A stretch of 64,000 nucleotides of DNA from Malaya genurostris. Lineage: Eukaryota; Arthropoda; Insecta; Diptera; Culicidae. The stretch is from assembly GCF_030247185.1 (NCBI RefSeq), contig NC_080570.1, positions 162,476,882 through 162,540,881 of the forward strand, given 5' to 3'. Shown here in pieces: positions 34,090 to 45,243 of the stretch; positions within the stretch are counted from its first letter, which is position 1; every line of letters begins with the position of its first letter. A program made the translations under genes and the position numbers. The notes under the pieces are model-generated. The model ran no database searches. It saw nothing but the letters and a program-made list of their open reading frames with translations, and had not been told where the DNA came from.

Positions 34090-36650
34090 ATGGCGACGAA
34101 AGAACAGTGCAGGGGCGAACAAGTTTAGCACGAGCACTTTGAGAATAAGGATCTGTCGCATCGCTCTTTCGAAAAAAAAAGTTGGGAATCGTGAATTCCA
34201 CGGTGTCTGGCATTAAAAACCGGATGGGTAGTGTCAGAGACTAAACTGTAGGACGTGAATACGAACAAAACGATCATGCTTTTTGCACACCTCCGAATAT
34301 CAATACTCGTTCATATAAGTTGATTGATTGTGTGAATTGTACAACTTTTACTGCCTCGATTCTAGAATTTTGGAATTCTGGAACTGAACTCATTTTCACA
34401 ATTCAGGATTCAAATTTAATTCTAGAACTGAATACTGAACTTGAATTCTGAACCTGACTTGAAGTACTGAAACATAGTTCCAAAATCTTGCTCCAGAACC
34501 CAAGCTCCTGAATGCAATTCCAGCATGCTTTGCATAAGGGAATAAAAACAATGAACTTAGAAACTGGAATCAGGCGTGAAATTCAGGTTCTGAAGTCTGT
34601 TTCAAAGTTATCGTTCATATCCAAAATTTTGTTCCTAAATCTAGATCTAGAATTCAAATTCTGAATTTTTGTTTCAAAATGAGAATTCTGAATTCAAATT
34701 AAGGTACTAACTTCCAAAAGTTAGTTCCAAATCTTGTCAAGGAATCAGTTCCAAAAATCTAGCTCCAGAATTTAGAATTACGACTCAGTTTCGGAGTCTA
34801 AGTTGTTACTTTTGAACCCGTACTATGGAACTAAATTCTGAAACTAAAATCCAGAATTCATTCCAAAATTCAGTTCCAGAATCCAGATCCGGTAATAAGA
34901 AACCGAATGCCGTGATTGCCGAAAATTTGACAAAAGCTGCTCGATATTTATCTATATTGTATACAACATCTTGAATCCGGTAGAAGATGCTACAAGAACT
35001 CGTGTCTCCCAATGCATGAACCGTGAGAGAATTTTTCTACATTTTCTTCGCTCCACTTCATATTGAGTATTTCACGGCCCTTAAAAAAAATACAGTCTGA
35101 AAATGATTGGTGCTGTGTGGAATTTACCAAGAGAGAATCGCAAGTTGACAATTATCGCAGAAAATCGAATCGATGATTCGACTTGATGATTCTCATACTA
35201 GGTTTCAATATTTCAAAACCCTTGTGTGGAGCATTCACATACATTTTCATAGGCACAACTTATACAAAGGTTTTATGTACATAGTAAGATAGCGGCAATA
35301 ATAAAATGATTCTATCGCAATTATCCACTGCCCATACAGAATCGGATCGCGAAACGAGAATAAGCGACCGTTTGTTACTTCAGAGAGAATCCCCACAGCG
35401 GCGAGCTAACCTTTGATTCTCAGACAGGTCATCGAGAAAAATTCGCTCTCGCACTGGTGTCTATTCTATGCCGGTTTTTTGTTGCTGCGATGATATCCGT
35501 CTCTCTTTGATGGCACTGAGTCAATCGTGTGAAGAGTTGCCACTGAGCGTTCTTTGATACGATAAAATCCGTCCTTGGCTGTGAGTTAAAGGCGACTGCT
35601 CCTCCTGACGACTAATGTCCAAATGAAAGCACGACCTGAGGGTTTGAGGTTTTGTACCACGCTCCTCCTGGCGACCGGTGTAATATAGTAGATTTGTTGG
35701 GACTGATGTTTGTGGAAGAACCTCACCACGACCAGTTCCGTCTACCGCACTAGAAGGGATTAACGGTTTTCGGTCAAAGTTTAGCTTTTATGCTCGTCCT
35801 ATAGAACATCGGAACTGATATGTGTGTGACTATCTCGAAACCGTCTTGCACGGGGTGAATTTTGAAAAGGCATCCCATAGTAAAGTAAGTCGTACTCACC
35901 ATAAAACGATTCGAAGAACGTTTGACTGTTGATCGGAAGCGAGAGAACCGTGTGACTAAACAGTTGTATGTGAGCAAAAGTTTCGTGCAGAATACCAAAA
36001 CAAGGGCTGGACTACGTACGTACGTTTGAGGTTCAGAAGTTCCTAAACCGTGACGAGAAACGTCACGCCGTTCCCGGAAGTTGTACAACCAGAAGTTAGC
36101 GAAACCACATTGCTGCATAATTGATGACGATACATATGTGAAGACGGTTTTAAACCAGATTAAAAAAAACCTGCTTGTGACTGTCAAGGCTTAGTGTGAT
36201 GTTCCCGAGAATTTCCGGACCCAGAAGATGTCGAAGTTTGCCAAGGAGTTCTTAATTTGACAAGCGCTTTATATTTGCGGAATTGGGCAGTGCACCATTC
36301 GTTATCGCAAGCACCGTGAATGGACGGGTGTATTTAAAAGAGTGGCTCTAAAAGCGACTTCTTCCTCTCCTGAAGGGTCACGATGGTTCGACGATTTTCT
36401 AGCGGAATTTTGTATCATGCCACTCCAAGAAGGACGTGTTAGAGTAGTATAATGTGGATGTTATTGATTTCATGCCGAAAGATTCGTACCCAATAAAAAA
36501 AACACTGGGTCAACAACCAAAATTTGTGAAGAATGTAGATGAAATGAAGAAAGCATGAATGACATGCCAAAATCTATCGATTTCTGCTATCAGGCAAAAA
36601 CTTTTGGCTGGAGGCCAAGGTTCGCGCATTCGAATATAAAGGCAAAATAA
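34090..36650 (+). pseudogene. DD37E transposase relic split by a Rep-A insertion
   Basis: The N-terminal part starts at the ATG at 34090 (MATKEQ...) and reaches KLGIVNSTVSGIKN in broken frames before Rep-A cuts in at 34226. After Rep-A ends at 35900 the protein resumes at once (RFEERLTVDRKRERT, VSKSFVQ, RAGLRTY). It continues with CIIDDDTYVKTVLNQI (first catalytic Asp), KMSKFAKEFL, then SCHYSKKDVLEYYN and MPKD, and ends with KVRAFEYKGK near 36650. The region of the catalytic Glu is damaged. Multiple frameshifts and stops show it is old. It is related to, but distinct from, the minus-strand DD37E copy at 4593. Confidence 0.78.
34226..35900 (+). repeat. Rep-A copy inserted in the DD37E relic
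   Basis: It starts GGGTAGTGTCAGAGACTAAA and ends AAAGTAAGTCGTACTCACC. Both boundaries are fixed by the transposase coding sequence that it splits. The flanks (CATTAAAAACCGGAT and ATAAAACGATT) hint at a short, decayed duplication. This copy gives the full Rep-A length as about 1.7 kb. Confidence 0.75.
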
Positions 36651-36702
36651 ATCAAATGCATTACTTCTTTTTACTCCCTGAAAATTTGGTGATAATCGAA
36701 TA

Positions 36703-36814
36703 CACTGAGGTCTTTTTTATGCGGTTTTTTACGCGACTTTTTTATGCGAATTTTCAGAGTTATGCGGTTTTTTTATGCGGTACGTGAATTCGCATAAAAA
36801 AAGACTTCAGAGTG
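36703..36814. mobile_element. 112-base MITE with ATGCG repeats
   Basis: Inverted ends: the left is CACTGAGGTCTTTTTTATGCG, the right the complement of CACTCTGAAGTCTTTTTTT followed by ATGCG. TTTTTTATGCG recurs inside. TA precedes the left end; the right flank is CA, so a duplication is not proven. Confidence 0.65.
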
Positions 36815-37692
36815 CATACTCAAATTTAGAGAATTAAATGTTGTATGTTCGAATTGTAAACGGTAGGTATACCCTTTAATTTGGCTATTATGACCAAAAA
36901 CTAGATTTCATATACTTCATCCGCTGTTTGAACCGTTTCACTTTTAATTCAATCAATTCAACACCAACAACGCAAACGAATTTCATTTTGATACAGCTTT
37001 GAGCCAAATTTAGATTAGTTTTCCCGTATTTGGCATCGTCGCTCTAAATGACGGTATGAAATTTAAACACACTTCACCCTGTAATTCCGGAACCGATGAG
37101 AACACCTTTCATTTGAGCCGAAGTTAGCGAGAATCGGTTTAGGTATTTCTAAGAATATGTATAACACTTTTGTGCATACAATTTTCTCGGAAATGGATAA
37201 AACGATTTCAACAAACATAGATTAGAATGAATGGTTTTATTCGAATCCGAATTTCGGCTCCAAAATTACAGGATATATGCAAAAAAAAATGTGTGCACTA
37301 ACTATGGTTCAAATGAAAGCTCTTGTAGTCCACCAAGTTTAGATTTTAAGGGTGTTTTTCATAAACAGCTATAAAAAGCAGCGATTTCTTTAATTTTTTA
37401 GTAAATTGTTTGTTAGCAGATAACTATAAAATTTGACTTAAGTTATTTTAATTTAATCTATCCAGTTTTAGTCGCGAACAAGCCTTAGTTCATACCCAAA
37501 TAACTTTTCTTGTTCTTTTTCGAGATTCTTTCCTTAGTTAATATTAATGAAAATACGAGAATATATTTATTCACCAATAGGTTTTTCATGGATAACTGTG
37601 GACACAAGATGAGTTACAATTGGATATCCATCCTCACATTAACCAACACAAGTTCCTGATGATGTGAAAACTCAAGATCTCCCTAAAATTGA
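36815..37692. repeat. degraded Rep-B-like sequence
   Basis: The segment 37060-37330 contains Rep-B words (CCTGTAATTCCGGAACCGATG, CACCTTTCATTTGAGCC, AAAATTACAGGATATATGC) in plus orientation without clear ends. The rest is unrecognised. Confidence 0.5.
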
Positions 37693-38003
37693 TTAAGGGG
37701 CGGGTAGGGTCTGACACTTTTGAAAAATCATATTATTTTCTTTGTATTTTCTTATAGCAAAACATTTCAAGAATATTCTGGGAAATTTTCAAGCCGATCG
37801 GAACAAAACTCAGCAAGTTATGGGCCTTTATCTATGCTTATCTCATACTGCGAAAAAGTAAGAGCTCGGCACACAGGCCCAAGATTTCTGCTTCGATTGA
37901 CTAAAAAACTTGACAAAACATTCTTGAAATGTTTCACTGTAACAGATTATAAAAGAAAAAATATGATATTTTAAAAATGTTAGACCCTAGGGGCTCCTTT
38001 GGA
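37693..38003. mobile_element. foldback MITE of about 310 bases
   Basis: Left arm 37693-37805 (AAGGGGCGGGTAGGGTCTGA..., CATATTATTTTC, AACATTTCAAGAATATTC) is inverted in the right arm 37888-38003 (GAATGTTTTGTCAAG-type complement, CATATTTTTTC, TAGACCCTAGGGGCTCC). The loop is about 80 bases. The 84-codon ORF across it is a by-product of the palindrome. Confidence 0.7.
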
Positions 38004-39782
38004 AAGGTTTAACAGCTACAAAATGGTGGATTTTTTTTTGTGAAAAATCGTAGTTTTCACTTTGAACAACCACCAAAAATTACAAAAAAAAAATCAAACA
38101 GGAACGTTAAGGTCTAGAAAAACTTATACTCTAACTATGCTGCGTTCATTTGTTCACTTCTGATTAGTCTGCGCGAAGATACAGTGGACACCCCAAATCA
38201 TGATTTTTAAGAAGCGTCCTCAAAAATATCTCTTCACCTCTTCGACTTATTTCTCAATATTTAACCACGAAAAAAATTACTAAATGTAGTTCGAATGTAG
38301 TGTTAAATTACTAATGCTGCTGGCTAACAAAACGGAAAATTCTCAAAATCGCCATAACATCGGCAGCACTGGTATGCCTGCTCTCGGTTTCAATACGAAA
38401 TACGCATCCAAATTTCTCTCTATGTTTTTACTCTTTCGTTAAATTTTTCGTTCTCTCGCTCCCGTTTTACCTTATCAAGTATTTTCTCACCCCATTTCCC
38501 ATTACACCAACAACGACAACAACAACAACAACAACCATGTCAGCAGAGAATCAGCATCCACTGGCCGTGCGTTCCGTGCCGGGAGATGAGAGAAACACCG
38601 TACCCCCATCCCTCCCACCGTTCCGTGATGGGGGATGCTGAGATGGTTCGATAAGTGCGTCCGTACGAATCTCTTTTTCTCTTCATCCCCTAGTGGGTCT
38701 AGTGTTCTGTCATCGTGTACGCACACAAACACACGCACACACTGCAGATAAAAACGTTCCACGGTTGAGATGGTCATAGACTGCTTGGATCGGTTCGGTT
38801 TGCCCATTGAAAAAACCTGTTTTCAGTTTAGTGAGTCGCAATTTAGCTTCGCGCTCGTTGTGAATCGTAGTTGAGTACTAGCTCTGCTGGGGTCAGATGT
38901 GTGTTTTGATTCTTCAGTACACCAGCCAGCTGGACAAAACTGACGCGAGTATGTTTTTTTTGTGGACGGAGGTCAGGGAAAAATTGAACGTCAACTGCAA
39001 ACAAGCGAACAGCAACATCTGTCAAAGCCTAGTTATCTAGAATCTTAGAAAAGTGACGTGTTGTGAAAGGAAAATTGAAATTTAGACATTTTTGGTGAGA
39101 AAAAAAAGGTGTGCTACTTGAGAAGTGGGGCTAGGATGTACTAGCTCACTTCTTTTTCCGGGAGACAGTGTTCGTGTGTGTGTGGGTAATTTGTACCACT
39201 TGCGAGCACGCTTGTTTACTAGTTGAAAGTTTATGTTGCTTGTTGAAGCATCAGGTCTTTTTGTTTTTTTTTGCTTCGTTCTGTTGGAGCATGTGGTGAG
39301 TGCTGCTCGTGCGCGTCCTCGACCCCTTCGGGCTTTGGGTGGTAAAGCAAGAACAAAAAAATAAAATATATCGCGTGTCCACCGCAAAGAACATCATCAT
39401 CATCATCAACAGCAACAGCAGCAACAACAAAACGCAACTGCAGTAGAGTGGAACTACGCCAGAATCACACACCCCAATCCCAGTACGGTGACAGACATGA
39501 GCACGGACGGGCGACCACCTGCGAACGTCGTCGTCATTCCGTTGATAGCCAGTACTGCAAGTAAAAATATAAACAACAGTGACAGTGGTGGTGGTGGTGA
39601 AGGAGGAGGAATAAGTTGTGAATTTGAATACGGGCGAGTGCCCAAGTCATTAGAGCGTGAGATGTTTTTTGGCTACCGTCGTCTGGTTCCCGTTCATCGG
39701 CGTTGCCCACCGATTCAGTCTGCTAGCTGAGCTTGGAACGGTTGAAGGGAACTACGCTGCCTGTGGCCAATAAGTAGTGACC
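38004..39782 (+). promoter_or_regulatory. promoter and 5' leader region of the SmydA-type gene
   Basis: The sequence changes at about 38460 from AT-rich to GC-richer DNA with CAA and CAT triplets, as in a leader. TTTCAGTTTAGTG at 38821 resembles an insect initiator (TCAGT), but no matching TATA or DPE was confirmed. In-frame stops (TAAGTAGTGA) just before 39783 exclude an N-terminal extension. A 77-codon upstream ORF is listed separately. Confidence 0.4.
39497..39730 (+). CDS. 77-codon upstream ORF in the SmydA leader
   Basis: ATG at 39497 with G at -3, starting MSTDGRPPANVVVIPL, stop at 39730, 52 bases before the main ATG and in a different frame. It contains a Gly run and no recognised domain. 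If present in the mature mRNA it could reduce translation of the main frame. It may instead be chance, or be partly removed by splicing. Confidence 0.3.
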   Translation: MSTDGRPPANVVVIPLIASTASKNINNSDSGGGGEGGGISCEFEYGRVPKSLEREMFFGYRRLVPVHRRCPPIQSAS

Positions 39783-42700
39783 ATGATGGCGGCCAACGAA
39801 TCCGTACCGAACGGTAATCCGGCAACTGAATGTGATAACATTAGTACTAATAGTGTTGAGCAGGTGGCATTGTTTAAAACCAGACTAGTGTCATTTCTGG
39901 GAGATTTTTACTCCCCCGACCAACCTTGGGACATAGTGCTGTACGAAGGTTACGGTCGGGGACTGGTTGCAACCCGTGACATTGCCGTCAATGAATTGAT
40001 ATTCCTGGATCGACCGATTCTGATCGGTCCCCGCGTCAACAATTACGATGTGATATTTTGTGCCAGCTGTTGTAGGATACAGAAACGGCTAACGCTGTGT
40101 AGTGGCGGTTGTCGGCTGCCAGTTTGTCCCGACTGTGACGTGGGTGCTGGCCAAGAAACACCGCACAGTGCGGAATGCAAAGTGATCAATTCTTGGCAGC
40201 CGAAAAATCCGGAGCGCTACTCCAAAACCATCCTGTACGCACTGACCGCCATCCGGGCGCTGCTGCTAAGCGATCGCGATCGTTCGATCGTGCTTGGCAT
40301 GGAAGGTCACCCGCCCCGAATAGACATGATCACCGAGGTCGATCGGCTGGTGGCGGACGATATTTTCACGGACCTTCCGGAGCATGATCCGATGCTGAGC
40401 TACCTTCGCCAGGTGCTTAACGTGCTGAACACGAATGCCTTCGAAACGTGCCAGATCGTGCAGGATTCGGAAAATAACGATCACGAAATCATCCTACGCG
40501 GTCTGTACATCCTGGGAGCACTGATGAACCACTGCTGTCTGCCGAACACGCGGTACGTTTTCGACGAGCAGCTGGTGATGCGTTGCTATGCTTCCAAACC
40601 GATCCGCCGGGGGGAGCAGATCTTCAACAACTATTCCAAGATTCTTTGGGGCACCCAGCACCGCATCATCCAACTGTGCTTCTCGAAGAACTTTCTGTGT
40701 AGCTGCGAACGCTGCCGGGATCCGACGGTAAGCTGCTTTGTTTTCATTTCGACATAGTCTAGGTGATAACTGTTTCGGCTTGATCTAATCCCGGCGGAGA
40801 AAAAAAAACATAAAGCTAATTTAAAATTATTGCCTTTACGACACCGGCTTGCGCCTCGCCAAGTGTTCGTGACAGGCGCTGTGTCTGTGGCCGGTCCGGG
40901 GAGCAATATTTGAATCGATAAAAATAATTTCGTTCCCGTTCATTAGAGGACGCGCTCGATCGACTTCGATCATGTTTTGTTTCGTGTTTTTTTTTTGTCG
41001 GGACTTTGAACACTTTCCAAAAGTCGATCGTTCGTTTGGCCCTAGATCGAACGAATCAAACCGTTTTTAAGTATAGGTTTATATTCGTTTGAAGATAGTA
41101 CTTTAACCTGTCTCATTGAGTATTCAATCTTTACAAACCACAAATTACATTGCTGGCAGCCTAACCCCGCAGGAATGAATGCCTTGTGTAAAGCTATCAA
41201 CATTCAATTCGTGCCAACATGCTTGTGTAAATATTACTGTAGATACTAATGGCTTCAAAACTTTGAAATACGTCTTCAGTCAAGATCAAGTCCTCGGAGT
41301 TACGATATACTGATAGTTATAATAACTAATAATAATAATACTATAATAATATCTCGGAAAAAACATTCATTGGTAATTAATTGCACTAATAGCTGGATAA
41401 TGACTGGCCACACATCCTTTTGGGTGTCATTAGAAAAGTACAAGGTTCACCTACGAGGAGGGGCCAACGCCAACGAAACCTGAATAATTGATGAGTTAAT
41501 ACATGGGTACGCAGTTGATATAAACGCTGAGTCGATCCGATCAATACTAATTTTTGTCATAATTACCGTTGAAAAAAAAACGAAACTGAATAATATGAAA
41601 GGAAATGGAATAGATTTTGAAAGAAATTTGAAATTATGTTTGGTTTCAGTAAACTTGTTTGTCACGGCGTTTTTGTTTTTGCTTGAGCCTTCGATTAACT
41701 GGAAATACAAGAGTTCACATTGTCAGCATATGAGCAGTTCCAGAAATGCTTAGCAGATCATCAGATTTGGATGAAACTTTGCACATGGCTTCAGTATGGC
41801 AAACCATAAGTTTTGAATCGATGAAGAGGTCAATTCGACTCACGACTGATTTTTAAAAAGGGCGTATGTATTTTTGCATTTCACAAAAATTGCCTTTTAC
41901 AAATCGTAACTCGCAAACCGTTAATTGTGCAAAAATGGTGTTCAGGAAAAAGTTGTAGGGAACCGATTGGGCACTCGAAAAAATATACACTGAAACAATT
42001 TTTTCGTAGAACAGATATCAGTTTATAACAAATCTCTTTCGAAAGAGTTACAATACTACAATATGCTTTTCCCAAAGTGTTGTAAACCTTTTCCTGGTTT
42101 TATGTGTTCCGGAAAATTTTTCCAATTAACAGAAACCATAATTGGAAGATTAGAAGCTCAAAAGTGCAAGGTAAAATTGAATACCACGTTAAGCATTTGT
42201 GATCGCTGTCGTAGGCGGGCTTATAAGGAAAGTCATACGCCGGAAGCAGAAGGGCAGTCAACAACGGAACCACAACCATCCACATCGCAATACGATTTAG
42301 AGGAAGTACCTTCAGCAGCTTCAATCAACTCAGCATCTTCTGAAGCATCAGTCGCGGCGGAGTATTCAAGAGCACACAACATTGAACTCTTCAACAAGGG
42401 CATCGCAGGAATCAACGTGTCTCCGATATCAACGAAGAAAACCCGGAATGTTAATTATCCTCGAGAAAAATATTTGGATATTTGAAGCGGTATCAAAAAG
42501 CAAATATTCGGGTTCCCGGCGAATGAAGAAGATCCGGAATTACTCAAAACGAAAGCAGCAGAGTTGGATGAAGTGATTACTAAAATGATAGAGCAGTTTG
42601 TTAAGCCTGATTGCGCTTGGAATGAAAAAGTGCGTTTGTTGTCAGTCTTGCCAAACTCGTGGTCAAAGGAGAAATATTATTGTGTCGGAGGCAAGAGAAT

Positions 42701-45179
42701 CAACGGACGAAAAAAGCCAAGAAACAAACGAGACGCAGCAGGAATGAGAACGTCAAGAGCGATGACGTCAGAAGTGTAATGCCGGGATCAAGATATTGCG
42801 TCACAGTCAAAATGAATGGTAAGTGTGAACGCAAACAAAAACGATTGCTTCATTCATCATTGAAAGAAATTTATTTGGGTTATAAGGAGGAATTCCCAGA
42901 TCGAAATATTGGATTTAGTACACTTGCAGCATTAAGACCAAAACACTGCAAGTTGCTTGGAAGTTCTGGTTCATTTTTTTAGAGTGCCCTATTGATTCCC
43001 TACGACTTCTTCCGGGACGTCATTGTTGTACGAATAACGGTTTCCGAATTACAACGAGAAGAACTTGATCATTTGCATGCACTTGTAAACTGTTTTAGCT
43101 AATGGAATGGTTCCGGAATTCCGGTTCGGAGCTCAAACTTTTATCTTTATCCAGAATTTTTATCCAGAATTTTTATCTAAAATTTGTATCTTGATAATTG
43201 TTCATGAAATTAAATTCCTGAATCATTCGCTAAGTTCAGTTACAAAATCTAGTCAAGAAATCTCTTTCCAGAATCCAAAACTAAGATTCAGTTTCAAAGT
43301 CTTAAGTTTTAAAATTTTGAATTATTTCTTTTCATGCGTTCAGTGGAAGCAGACGTCGTGGGAGTGGAATCATCAACCAGCAGCGACGGAGAATGCACCT
43401 TCTGCGTGGTTAAAACCTCAAACGCTCAGGTCGCGACTCTCATTCGCTTGCTGGCCATCAGGTCGCAACTCTCATTTGCTTATCGGTAGTCCTAACGAGA
43501 AGTTTAAATTTCAGAGTTTAGTATAGGTTTAGAATTCAGAGCCTGCGTGCTGAAACTGGATTCTGGAACAGTATTCCGGAACTGATTTAAGTTTCGAAAT
43601 TGCAGTTCTAGAATTGAAACTGGATTCTGAGTGTTATTGGTTCTAAATTTAGTTCTTGAACTCAGGGTCCTGTTCTTTATTCCAGACTTCTTCTATTCGG
43701 TTCTTTTTAGAACCATAATAATAATCCTAAAGAATTATGCGGAATTTACGTTACTGTACTGTGTCAGTTTTATTCGTATTCACGACATCCAGTTATGTCT
43801 CTGACATTACACACCCGTACTTTTTTTTTATCGCGACAACATATATATTTTTATGCACTAATCGCATCTAAACTTAATTATTTAGACTTTGTCACGGTAG
43901 ATTTATGATACAAGCCTTCAAAGCCGAGATATTCGATGAACAAGTATAGGTATGCAATTCCAAGCGTTCCAATTTTCTGCAATTCTTCAGTCAAAACCTA
44001 TTTTAATCCACCTAATGGTGTAATGATGCCTTTCTCATATTACTCATTACATCATCATAAATATAACCGCGAAATTCGCAAAAACAACTGTTTATTGAAT
44101 AGGAATAGGATAATTTGTTCGGTTCTAATCTCACAAACTCTATAAATCCTGTTTACCCTGTAGTACCGGAACCGAAAGTAGTATCCACAACAAATTAAGG
44201 AATTCGGTATGAAACTGTAAGACTTTTCTTTTGAACCTATAAGTTTGTGAAAATCGATTTGACTATCTCCAAGAAAAGTAAGTGAGATCCTTTTTGCAGT
44301 TTTTAATCACTATTTACAATTCTTCCGCACCCGGATTCAGATAAACGGAATAGCCGAAGTTGGTTCGTTTGCTACCAACAAATATGACCTACAAATTGGA
44401 ACAGTTTTGAACGTAGTTAAACCCATACTTACTATCTCATGCTCTATTTCGATTAAACCAATTAAACGGAATCTAACACACGAAACGAATCTGCCTTTCT
44501 GTTACTTCTGCTTATGTAAGTCAAGCTAAACAGCATGAATCAGCAGCATAAAACATGTAGTAGGATTATTATTATTATTATTATTATTATTATTTTTTTT
44601 TTTTTTTATTGCATGTCGTTTGGACATGCGTGGAGTATCGTGATGTCAGATCTCAACTAATAAATTCTTTGCGTACCCAAGGTAAACTATCCAATATCCC
44701 AGTTCGAGACATTCTTGCTTGTCGTGACCTTTCATACATGAAACTCATTTATCATTTCATAAAGAAAATTGGAGTTTCAATTTAATAAAGGCCCCTTTTA
44801 AGACTTAGTTCTGATCCCAGCTGCGTCCATGAGTTCAACCAATAGCTAAATTAGAATAAAAATTATGTAATGATACAAACAAACTCGAAACATTTTATGA
44901 AATTATCAACAAAATGTCTGAAAATAACAGCTTATTTTATAATTTATAGAAGTTAATCGTTTGGTTCAAATAATATTTCCGAGTAAATTTCATAATTAAT
45001 GACGAGTTACCTAAGATGATATTTAAGCTATAAGAGAATATGTTTTAATAAATTCAAAACGTTGTGACTATGTTAGAATTAAATTAGGATAAGAATATTA
45101 TGTAAAAGTGATGCTACGGCGAAGAAAAACTTATGTAAACTGCCTTAAGAAATAAACGTATTTATGGAAAAAAAAATTA

Positions 45180-45243
<64 letters not shown>

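Noticed and set aside
44569..45242. ATT runs as part of a CRISPR-like array
   Set aside because: They are plain microsatellites in a eukaryotic genome with no spacer-repeat alternation.
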